10,632 bases of DNA from RUG11867 sp964553435 (GTDB taxonomy: Bacteria; Bacillota_I; Bacilli_A; RF39; UBA660), in assembly GCA_964553435.1 (NCBI GenBank), contig CAZKKM010000057.1, positions 1-10,632 on the forward strand, given 5' to 3'. Both the position numbers and the translations under genes were made by a program. Each line of letters starts with the position of its first letter. Position 1 is the stretch's first letter. The notes under the pieces are model-generated. The model had not been told where the DNA came from, did no database searches, and saw only the letters and a list, made by a program, of their open reading frames with translations. Shown here piece after piece: positions 5,809 through 10,632 of this stretch.

Positions 5809-6327
5809 TTACTTGAATTGTTCGTACATCTTGCTGTTGTTTATTTTTCCATCATTATTATAGCGACCATTGTATTTAATATTTGATTCACCTATCAAAG
5901 GAAAATAATATAACTGTCCGATCTCCATATTCGGATAGACTTTTGTGGGTGTTACACATGTGATACAAAGAGTCCAATTTCCTTTGTATCCCACATCGCC
6001 ACATCCGGCACTCAGATGCACAGTGAGCCCGATTCTTCCGACTGAACTGCGGCCACTTATCTGACAGGCAAAGTTCTCGCTTTCGGTATATTCGTTCGTT
6101 CTTGCCAAATACAAAGTGTTGGGCACTAAAGTATAACCCTCTTCCGGTATCTTAATTTTTTTAGTGGGATTATCCTTTTTGCAATCGAGAACGTCATCCA
6201 CATGTACTAACAACTCATCGGCCAGTGTGATGTTGTAACTGTTCGGATTTAAATTGCTTTTGTCGAAAGGCTCGATCACGATGTTTCCCGCTTCGACCTC
6301 TTTTAAAATTTCATCTCCTGATAACAT
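5809..6327 (-). CDS. dCTP deaminase-family protein with the catalytic Glu replaced by Cys
   Basis: This 172-residue protein is a full-length member of the dCTP deaminase/dUTPase fold: IEPFDKSNLNPNSYNITLAD near the N-terminus, SGRSSVGRIGLTVHL (Arg93, Ser94, Ser95, Arg98), then AGCGDVGYKGNWTL (Asp111). In active dCTP deaminases the residue ten after that Asp is the catalytic Glu (Glu138 in the E. coli enzyme); here it is Cys121, codon TGT. Changing a Glu codon to TGT needs at least two substitutions, so a single read error cannot explain it. Deaminase activity on dCTP is therefore doubtful; a pyrophosphatase-like, regulatory or partner-dependent role is possible. It is the second gene of the pair: its AGGAGG site overlaps the stop of the first gene and the intergenic gap is nine bases, so the two should be co-translated. 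Confidence 0.85.
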   Translation of the reverse strand: MLSGDEILKEVEAGNIVIEPFDKSNLNPNSYNITLADELLVHVDDVLDCKKDNPTKKIKIPEEGYTLVPNTLYLARTNEYTESENFACQISGRSSVGRIGLTVHLSAGCGDVGYKGNWTLCITCVTPTKVYPNMEIGQLYYFPLIGESNIKYNGRYNNDGKINNSKMYEQFK

Positions 6328-6336
6328 GACTTCCTC

Positions 6337-6861
6337 CTAATAGAATTCCTCATCTTCGTATATTCTACTGGCCGTCGTCTCGATCTGACCCAAATATTTG
6401 CCGTTGTACTTTATACTTTGCTCTCCGACAATCGGAAAATAGCAGATTTGACATACCTTCATATTAGGATAAATTCTGACCGGTTTTACACAGCAAATTT
6501 CCAATGTCCAAGTTCCTTTGAATCCATTATCACCAAATCCCGCTGTGATATGAATCGTGATACCGAGGGCAGCCAAAGACAATCTTCCACATAGAAGTGG
6601 AGCAAATCCATTCGTCTCGGTATATTCGACTGTTCTCGACAAATACAACTCGCCAGGCCGCAATATGTAACCTTCCTCTGGAATTATTACTGTTCTCGTT
6701 TTATTCGGCTTTTTGCATTCGAGTACATCTTCTTCGTAGATGACCAATTCGTCACCCAAATGAAGATAATAACTGTTGGCACCCACGTTCTTCTTATCGA
6801 AAGGTTCGATTACGATATTACCTTCGTCCATTTGTCTCAATATTTCTTCACCTGATAACAT
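6337..6861 (-). CDS. dCTP deaminase-family protein with catalytic Glu but altered GRSSxxR motif
   Basis: The 174-residue protein aligns without gaps to its downstream neighbour over about 157 residues (about 55% identical by my count). It keeps the catalytic Glu121 in WTLEICC, ten residues after Asp111 in AGFGDNGFKG, and so looks like a dCTP deaminase (dCTP to dUTP plus ammonia, feeding dTTP synthesis). However, the normally invariant GRSSxxR motif reads CGRLSLAALG: Arg93 and Ser95 remain, but the first Ser is Leu94 and the second Arg is Ala98. The start is set at 6861 because GGAG lies seven bases upstream and the protein then begins MLSGEEIL, exactly like the neighbour (MLSGDEIL); an ATG at 6909 would add 16 unrelated residues. 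It is unusually Cys-rich (49, 91, 123, 124, 137, 140). First gene of the pair, with its own promoter. Confidence 0.85.
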   Translation of the reverse strand: MLSGEEILRQMDEGNIVIEPFDKKNVGANSYYLHLGDELVIYEEDVLECKKPNKTRTVIIPEEGYILRPGELYLSRTVEYTETNGFAPLLCGRLSLAALGITIHITAGFGDNGFKGTWTLEICCVKPVRIYPNMKVCQICYFPIVGEQSIKYNGKYLGQIETTASRIYEDEEFY

Positions 6862-6896
6862 AATATTACTCCTTCTTTTTTTATCTTCGTTTATTT

Positions 6897-6912
6897 TAGA
6901 TGTCGTCATCTA
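6897..6912. promoter_or_regulatory. Palindrome in the leader of the dCTP-deaminase-like pair
   Basis: TAGATG (6897-6902) and CATCTA (6907-6912) form a perfect 6-bp inverted repeat with a four-base centre, 36 bases before the start codon, inside a leader of about 120 bases. It would form a stem with a tetraloop in the mRNA or serve as a protein site. It has no poly-U after it, so it is not a terminator. Confidence 0.35.
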
Positions 6913-6988
6913 TAGTATTTTTCGAAATAGATTGCTTATCGAACACCATATGAGTCGTTATCTTTTTCACTCTACGACCTCTATAACC

Positions 6989-6997
6989 ATTGTACCA
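6989..6997 (-). promoter_or_regulatory. Extended -10 promoter of the dCTP-deaminase-like pair
   Basis: On the minus strand TGGTACAAT gives a TGn plus a near-consensus -10 (6989-6994). There is no recognisable -35 at 17 bases, which is acceptable for an extended -10. The transcript would start near 6982 and have a leader of about 120 bases. Confidence 0.55.
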
Positions 6998-7006
6998 AAA
7001 TTCTAA

Positions 7007-7050
7007 AAAAAAGTCTTTACTTTTTTAACTTAAGTTTGACTTAAAACTTA
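7007..7050 (-). terminator. AT-rich hairpins after the DUF3781 gene
   Basis: Directly after the stop at 7048, the minus strand holds TTAAGT-CAA-ACTTAA and then AAAAAAGT (7026-7019) / ACTTTTTT (7014-7007) around a four-base loop, which ends in a T-rich strand. The stems are weak in energy, but the position between two units and the U-rich end support a terminator. Confidence 0.45.
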
Positions 7051-7299
7051 CTTATCGCTAACAAGATGAGCTGTGATGATCGTATAACTATGTGCATTGA
7101 CGGTTATTTCGATTCCGTCTATTCTACAATACCAATTCTTTCCCCTTTTATGGATCTCGCAACGAACATCTAAGATTTTGCTTTTGCAATAATCCACCAC
7201 ATCATCCAAATCCAATTTTAGATTCGCAGCAATTCTGTCCTTGCCCATTTCTGTCGTATGAATGCGAGTGATGTTGGATATTAAAACGTCGCTACTCAT
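7048..7299 (-). CDS. DUF3781 family protein
   Basis: The 83-residue protein has the features I know from DUF3781: RIHTTEMGKDRI (12-23), LDDVVDYCKSKI (31-42), RGKNWYCRIDG (52-62) and the strongly conserved end ITVNAHSYTIITAH (65-78). It is a small soluble protein with no signal peptide. The family has no established function to my knowledge. Its start lies three bases after the stop of the upstream membrane-anchored protein, with only a distant AGGATGG before it, so it is probably translated by coupling. The Cys residues at 38, 47 and 58 are not an obvious metal site. Confidence 0.8.
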   Translation of the reverse strand: MSSDVLISNITRIHTTEMGKDRIAANLKLDLDDVVDYCKSKILDVRCEIHKRGKNWYCRIDGIEITVNAHSYTIITAHLVSDK

Positions 7300-7302
7300 A
7301 TT

Positions 7303-7704
7303 TTATTTGTTTACCATCCTAGAACAACCATCAGGTATCCTGCGTCCCTTTTTGTAATCGAGAGTTATCTTGTTCAAGATTCCCCAAGAACTGCTAGTCA
7401 TCTTTTCTATAGTCAAATTGGATTTTTCGATGTAATAAATATCCCCCGTCGCACAGACGTATTTCTCATACCCATCTAATATATCTCTCATCTCTTTTTG
7501 CAATATAAAAGATGATCGAAGCGAAGAGATGATTATTTTGTTGTCCGTCACTTCGATATCGTTCGAATACTTTGGCACGACCAACATGTCGATTTTGTCA
7601 CTACCTTCATATTCAATGCTTCCAAAGGGATAGAACTTGTACACACATAAAACACATATCAAAATTACAAATACCAAAAATAATGTCTTCGTCGACTTTT
7701 GCAT
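7303..7704 (-). CDS. Unknown membrane-anchored extracytoplasmic protein
   Basis: I do not recognise this 133-residue protein. A short basic start (MQKSTK) is followed by one hydrophobic helix (about 7-22) and then a soluble region of about 110 residues with a beta-rich pattern (VTDNKIIISS, GDIYYIEKSNLTIEK). The helix contains two Cys but no lipobox, and there is no clear cleavage site, so it should remain anchored by its N-terminus. Two further Cys (84, 127) could pair outside the cell. It starts at the ATG at 7704 after a modest GGTG site and is the first gene of a two-gene unit with the DUF3781 gene. Nothing in the sequence gives a function. Confidence 0.7.
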   Translation of the reverse strand: MQKSTKTLFLVFVILICVLCVYKFYPFGSIEYEGSDKIDMLVVPKYSNDIEVTDNKIIISSLRSSFILQKEMRDILDGYEKYVCATGDIYYIEKSNLTIEKMTSSSWGILNKITLDYKKGRRIPDGCSRMVNK

Positions 7705-7735
7705 CGTATCACCATACCTTTTTCAATCATACAAC

Positions 7736-7744
7736 AGTATATCA
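7736..7744 (-). promoter_or_regulatory. Extended -10 promoter of the unknown/DUF3781 unit
   Basis: On the minus strand TGATATACT (-10 TATACT at 7736-7741 with TGn). The hexamer 17 bases upstream is TAGAGT, a poor -35. The distance to the ATG at 7704 is about 31 bases. Confidence 0.5.
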
Positions 7745-7794
7745 CAATTTTTTACTGGACTCTATAACTTTTTATTTGCCAAGTCACTTATCCC

Positions 7795-7905
7795 TCAACA
7801 TTTCATAGTCAATTCCTTATTCTTATAATCGTAATCGATGTCGTCTTTCTCGCGTGCAAGATATCTGACAAACTCTCTTTTGAGATCGATTGTCAATTCT
7901 TCCAC
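7795..7905 (-). CDS. Small ORF of 36 codons overlapping the end of the exonuclease gene
   Basis: A GTG at 7905 starts a frame that overlaps the last codons of the exonuclease III gene by 13 bases and stops with TGA at 7795-7797. An AGGAG lies seven bases before the GTG, inside the exonuclease codons for KGER. The product would read MEELTIDLKREFVRYLAREK followed by an acidic and Tyr-rich stretch (DDIDYDYKNKEL); it is charged, probably helical, and has no membrane segment. The ribosome site, spacing, co-direction and overlap are those of a coupled gene. I do not recognise a family. It may be a genuine small protein or a chance frame; 36 codons alone is weak evidence. Confidence 0.45.
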   Translation of the reverse strand: MEELTIDLKREFVRYLAREKDDIDYDYKNKELTMKC

Positions 7906-8672
7906 TTTCTTTCTCCTTTCATTTCGATTTCGAGTATATAAGGACAATGATCAGATCCCATATGATACGTCGCATATTCACACGATTTGATTTTTCCAGC
8001 GAGAGACTCGGAAGCAAAAATATAATCTATTCTCCATCCCACGTTGCGAGTTCTCGCTTCGTTTCCGTTCGGCCACATCGAATACACTCCATCCTCGTCA
8101 TGTAATACTCGAAAAGTATCGACCAATCCACAAGACAATAGTTCATCTATCTTTTCGCGTTCAGCTTCCGTAAACATGTTGTTATTTCTGTTTGTCTTAT
8201 AATTTTTGACATCTCGCTCGGTATGTGCGACGTTGAAATCTGTACATATAAATACATCTTTATCTAATTTGCCAACTGTTTCGATCAGCCGATCGATGGC
8301 TGCAAATTTGTAAGGATGATTTTCTTTCGCTCGGCCACCGTGTGGAATGTATATGTCTAAAAGAACGAAATCTTCATATTCCAACATCAAGAAACGGCCC
8401 TCTTCATCGAACCTTTCGAGACCGAAATTTTTCTCTACTTTGCGAGGTTTCTTCTTGCTCAAAACAACTACACCACTATATCCCTTTTTTTCAGCAAAAT
8501 TGTAATATACTTCATAGCCGTATTCACATGCCAATGTCTCGTTCATCTTTATCTCTTGTAAAGCAATGATATCGGGATCGTATAAATCGACCAACTCGTT
8601 TAGATGAAAGCCCTTTTGGGCACTTCTAACTCCGTTTATATTCCAAGNNNNNNNNNNAGTAACTATTTTCAT
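7893..8672 (-). CDS. xth: Exodeoxyribonuclease III (AP endonuclease), interrupted by an assembly gap
   Basis: The protein is a full-length ExoIII/ExoA of the EEP superfamily, acting on abasic sites and 3' ends in base excision repair. Visible motifs: WNINGVRS (Asn), LQEIK (catalytic Glu), DIYIPHGG, CTDFNVAHTERD (Asp and Asn of the DFN motif; the usual Gly before it is Thr), GWRIDYIFAS (Asp) and GSDHCPYILEI (Asp-His). With the 10 Ns it is 259 codons, with four unresolved near the start; if the gap is closed by the two-base overlap described in the findings it is 255, close to the usual 250-270. The ATG at 8672 has only a weak site (AGAAG) close by, and lies 21 bases after the MBL gene, so it probably shares that transcript. 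Confidence 0.9.
   Translation of the reverse strand: MKIVTXXXXWNINGVRSAQKGFHLNELVDLYDPDIIALQEIKMNETLACEYGYEVYYNFAEKKGYSGVVVLSKKKPRKVEKNFGLERFDEEGRFLMLEYEDFVLLDIYIPHGGRAKENHPYKFAAIDRLIETVGKLDKDVFICTDFNVAHTERDVKNYKTNRNNNMFTEAEREKIDELLSCGLVDTFRVLHDEDGVYSMWPNGNEARTRNVGWRIDYIFASESLAGKIKSCEYATYHMGSDHCPYILEIEMKGERKWKN
8648..8657. other. Run of 10 Ns (assembly gap) inside the exonuclease III gene
   Basis: The gap falls after codon 5 of the gene. The bases on both sides encode the expected flanks (MKIVT and WNING), so the two contigs belong together, but the gap length is a placeholder. Confidence 0.95.
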
Positions 8673-8693
8673 CTTCTGTTTACATAACTTTCT

Positions 8694-9572
8694 CTATACT
8701 TTTGCCTGTCTCCAAAACATCTTATTATCTTCAAAATAAAATTCTACTCTACCCTCATCTTTAAGATACGTCAGATACGATCTCACCGTACTTCCCACCA
8801 AGACGTACTGTGTCTCGTTCATCGCCAATCCGTACTGCTCGAATACGAATTTGAGTATATCTTCGAAACAGCACGGTTCACTCAAGTGACTGTGGATAAG
8901 TTCCGATATTTCCACAACTTTTTTTCTATTGACTTCGATTAACTCGTCGATGTTTTCTTTCGCCTCCACGTGTGAAGCAATAAAGAATCTTCCAGATAAA
9001 CCCTTTAAGAATTCTAAAGTCTCTAAATATCCTTTCACATCGTATACGAAGAAAACTCCATACTTCTTTATCGTTTCTTCGCTGAAAACTGAATCACCTA
9101 AAAAATATACTCCATCATCTGTTGCCACCCCGATCATCGAAAAGAAATGTCCCGGCAAAGCAAAATACGAAAGACCTTTGGGCAAGTTATCTTCTATCGG
9201 CATACATTTCGAACCTTTCGCCATCAAAAACTTTCCTCTAAGTTCTTTGAAAGGATATCCACCATACAAAAATGATGGTTCCAATAGAGGATATTCGGTA
9301 AATGCCAACTCCAATTTATTTGCCAGTACCTTAGCTCCAGTGCGATTCTGAATCACTTCGTTTCCTCCTATGTGATCTGCATTTGAATGAGTCGAAATGA
9401 TTCCCTCGACTTTCCACCCCTGCTCCTCTATGATCTTCAATACTTTCTTTCCTGCATCTTTGTCGTTTCCAGAATCGATGAGATATACTCCTTCCTCGCT
9501 CGTCCTATATATTCCGATGTTCGTCGCATTTTTTATATAATAAGTTTTTGCTCCCACTTGTACCAATTCCAT
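8694..9572 (-). CDS. MBL-fold metallohydrolase with HxNxDH motif
   Basis: The 292-residue protein has a metallo-beta-lactamase fold: LIDSGNDKDAGKK (32-43), the metal motif STHSNADHIGGN (His62, Asn64, Asp66, His67), LPGHFFSMIGV (His142), FLGDSVF (Asp160) and IASHVEA (His201). The canonical HxHxDH has Asn at its second His, a variant I have seen in related clostridial proteins, so it is probably a subfamily trait. Residues from about 205 form a helical, winged-helix-like tail (VGSTVRSYLTYLKDEGRVEF), as in MBL hydrolases with a C-terminal WH domain. The substrate is unknown. The start at 9572 is chosen because AGGAGG lies ten bases before it and the protein then opens like its family. An ATG at 9653 would add 27 residues, but that stretch contains a terminator and a promoter. 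First gene of a unit with exonuclease III. Confidence 0.85.
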   Translation of the reverse strand: MELVQVGAKTYYIKNATNIGIYRTSEEGVYLIDSGNDKDAGKKVLKIIEEQGWKVEGIISTHSNADHIGGNEVIQNRTGAKVLANKLELAFTEYPLLEPSFLYGGYPFKELRGKFLMAKGSKCMPIEDNLPKGLSYFALPGHFFSMIGVATDDGVYFLGDSVFSEETIKKYGVFFVYDVKGYLETLEFLKGLSGRFFIASHVEAKENIDELIEVNRKKVVEISELIHSHLSEPCCFEDILKFVFEQYGLAMNETQYVLVGSTVRSYLTYLKDEGRVEFYFEDNKMFWRQAKV

Positions 9573-9596
9573 AGATTTTTTGCCTCCTAGATACTT

Positions 9597-9605
9597 ATTA
9601 TACCA
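9597..9605 (-). promoter_or_regulatory. Extended -10 promoter of the MBL/exonuclease unit
   Basis: On the minus strand TGGTATAAT, a perfect -10 (9597-9602) with TGn, lies 25 bases before the start codon. There is no good -35. It comes just after the terminator of the preceding gene. Confidence 0.65.
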
Positions 9606-9623
9606 GTGTCCCATCCAAAATAA

Positions 9624-9643
9624 AACCCACAAAATTGTGGATT
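9624..9643 (-). terminator. Terminator of the thioredoxin-like gene
   Basis: On the minus strand AATCCACA (9643-9636) pairs with TGTGGGTT (9631-9624), one pair being T-G, around the loop ATTT, and is followed by TTATTTT. It begins seven bases after the TGA at 9650. Confidence 0.7.
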
Positions 9644-9649
9644 CTATTT

Positions 9650-10246
9650 TCATTTTTTGAAGATAACAAAGACGATTAGTCCGACCACTATGACACCTGC
9701 GATGACGAACACTAACATACCTGGAGAAAAACTTCTTTTTTCGATTTTTGTATCCACACGAGACTCATCCTCTATAGGATTTTTTTCCATCTCTTCGAAG
9801 ATATCATATTCATCCTTCGATTCGTAAACTTCGTCGATGGCCGCAAGTATTTTATCTTTTGTCTTATCACTGAAACCTCTAAAGTGATTGTTGCCGACAA
9901 TGATGAGAGGCACTCCAGCTTTTATATTCAAATATTCAGTCGTCTTTTTATATAATTCGTTGTTGTCGTCATTTCCAGTAACTTCCAAAGATCTCAACTT
10001 GAATTTATATCCGTATTCTTCGCCTATATCGTTCAACCACGTTATCGCGTCATGACAATGCTCACATGTCGTCATACGAAAAAGATATACTGTCGCTTGA
10101 TCTTTCGTCTCCTTATAATCTGTCGCTTTAAAAGTCAATCCGATGCTCTCGACAGTCTCTCTAAAATCGCGAACCTGAGTGTCAGCCAAGACTCCCATCG
10201 GAAATAAAAGACTCGCACACATAATAGCTATAATCATCTTTTTCAT
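9650..10246 (-). CDS. Secreted, membrane-anchored thioredoxin-like protein (CxxC)
   Basis: The 198-residue protein has an N-terminal signal sequence (MKKMIIAIMCASLL, likely cut after VLA at 19-21), a thioredoxin-fold domain, an acidic linker (140-172) and a C-terminal membrane helix (176-196) ending FKK. The active site is RMTTCEHCHDA (Cys61, Cys64), and AGVPLIIVG (Pro113) gives the cis-Pro loop. It is thus a type-I-like extracellular thiol-disulfide protein held at the membrane; oxidase, reductase or isomerase direction cannot be told. The start at 10246 is chosen since GAGGG lies seven bases upstream and the signal peptide begins there; upstream in-frame sequence to 10300 spans the promoter. 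It appears monocistronic. Candidate clients are extracytoplasmic proteins with Cys, such as the surface and DUF4097 proteins in this window, but that is inference. Confidence 0.85.
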   Translation of the reverse strand: MKKMIIAIMCASLLFPMGVLADTQVRDFRETVESIGLTFKATDYKETKDQATVYLFRMTTCEHCHDAITWLNDIGEEYGYKFKLRSLEVTGNDDNNELYKKTTEYLNIKAGVPLIIVGNNHFRGFSDKTKDKILAAIDEVYESKDEYDIFEEMEKNPIEDESRVDTKIEKRSFSPGMLVFVIAGVIVVGLIVFVIFKK

Positions 10247-10271
10247 AAAGTATCCCTCATTTCTTCCATAG

Positions 10272-10300
10272 ATTATAACATACGATAACTTCGTCTGCAA
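10272..10300 (-). promoter_or_regulatory. Promoter of the thioredoxin-like gene
   Basis: On the minus strand TTGCAG (10295-10300), a 17-base spacer, and a perfect TATAAT (10272-10277). The start would be near 10265, with a leader of about 19 bases. Confidence 0.8.
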
Positions 10301-10303
10301 CTT

Positions 10304-10334
10304 AAATAAAAAGCACTTCTATCAAGTGCATTTT
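10304..10334 (-). terminator. Terminator between the right-edge gene and the thioredoxin-like gene
   Basis: GCACTT (10313-10318) and AAGTGC (10324-10329) form a 6-bp stem with a five-base loop. On the minus strand it is followed by TTTTTATTT. The plus strand also shows a short T run after it, so it could work in both directions. Confidence 0.65.
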
Positions 10335-10515
10335 ATATTGTTGCTCAAAGTTCGAGCTTGTCATCAATCTAATGCCTCTAGTGATCAGATACCGAACCCC
10401 TACAAACACAAGTTATTCCACCTCAAGTATGTGCTCAAGTAAGGCAAAATTAAATCGAACCATGGGGTTCGGATATAAGCTTTCTATTGCCCTAAGGGAG
10501 GACGTTCAACAACTT
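10335..10515. other. Non-coding stretch with inverted repeats next to the right-edge gene
   Basis: No gene could be supported here. CCGAACCCC (10392-10400) and GGGGTTCGG (10464-10472) form a perfect 9-bp inverted repeat 63 bases apart, and CGAACC/GGTTCG (10456-10461/10466-10471) forms a small hairpin that shares the right arm. A further imperfect palindrome lies at about 10343-10357 (GCTCAAAGTTCGAGC). This could be a structured RNA end or a recombination site. Confidence 0.35.
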
Positions 10516-10632
10516 TTAAGGCTTAATATTATTTTGATACCTTTCAATTTTCTTAATATATTTTTCCAAATCGATAATAGAAACTCTATTTATAAACTCA
10601 TCAATCATCTCTTTAGGTAAAATACAATCTTC
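10516..10632 (-). CDS. C-terminal end of an unidentified protein (cut by the window edge)
   Basis: On the minus strand the frame is open from the edge for 38 codons and stops with TAA at 10516-10518. It is lysine- and isoleucine-rich and helical (LPKEMIDEFINRVSIIDLEK, ending in YQNNIKP). The pattern loosely recalls the tail of large serine recombinases, but the fragment is too short to assign. The only support for coding is the open frame to the edge, a coding-like composition and a terminator-like hairpin about 180 bases downstream. Confidence 0.4.
   Translation of the reverse strand, partial: EDCILPKEMIDEFINRVSIIDLEKYIKKIERYQNNIKP

Noticed and set aside
6862..6909. Longer start for the upstream dCTP-deaminase-like gene (ATG at 6909)
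   Set aside because: It would add 16 charged residues absent from the paralog, has no ribosome site, and the ATG at 6861 has one and matches the neighbour's MLSG start.
6896..6949. 17-codon leader ORF before the dCTP-deaminase-like pair
   Set aside because: No ribosome site before its ATG and no leader-peptide character such as repeated codons; probably chance.
7742..7794. Terminator after the small ORF downstream of exonuclease III
   Set aside because: Only a 4-5 bp GACT/AGTC pairing with a very large loop and no clean T run could be found.
9573..9653. Longer MBL protein starting at the ATGA overlap with the thioredoxin-like gene's stop
   Set aside because: The stretch contains a hairpin terminator and an extended -10 promoter, and AGGAGG precedes the ATG at 9572, where the family-like sequence starts.
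10372..10620. Plus-strand ORF of 82 codons at the right edge
   Set aside because: It lies antisense to the open minus-strand frame at the edge, has no ribosome site, and runs through the inverted-repeat region.

Overview
The window looks like a scaffold from an uncultured, low-GC Gram-positive bacterium of the Bacilli/Mollicutes-related gut lineages (RF39- or Erysipelotrichia-like). The basis is an AT-rich sequence, strong AGGAG-type ribosome sites, -10/-35 promoters, and a SipW/TasA-type secreted protein with a lectin-like C-terminal region of a kind common in those genomes. TGA is a stop codon here and Trp is TGG, so the code is the standard bacterial one, not the Mycoplasma one. A run of 10 Ns at 8648-8657 marks a scaffold join, probably an assembly artefact. 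The lineage is an inference from style, not from a marker gene.

All protein genes lie on the minus strand; only the 3' end of a tRNA-Arg(ACG) at the left edge is on the plus strand. From right to left (the direction of transcription): a truncated C-terminus at the right edge with a terminator; a membrane-anchored secreted thioredoxin-like protein; a transcription unit with an MBL-fold hydrolase, exodeoxyribonuclease III and an overlapping 36-codon ORF; a two-gene unit with a membrane-anchored unknown and a DUF3781 protein; a tandem pair of dCTP-deaminase-family genes; a large SipW-type surface protein; an XRE-regulator/DUF4097 operon with a palindromic promoter region; a coiled-coil/membrane protein of unknown function; and a metallophosphoesterase. 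Between the metallophosphoesterase and the tRNA lies a 520-base gene-free stretch that holds a decayed IS110-type transposase N-terminus and a second copy of a 30-base element also found in the leader of the surface-protein gene.

Most units have their own promoter, and several end in a clear intrinsic terminator, so this is a string of short independent operons rather than one system. The most interesting locus is the dCTP-deaminase pair. The two copies are about 55% identical and align without gaps through the core. One has lost the catalytic Glu (now Cys) but keeps the GRSSxxR motif; the other keeps the Glu but has lost the Ser and Arg of that motif. The defects are complementary, which fits a hetero-oligomeric enzyme or an enzyme with a pseudo-enzyme partner. 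Other points of interest are the alternating Cys/aromatic ladder in the DUF4097 protein, the nested palindromes over the XRE promoter, and the repeated leader element.
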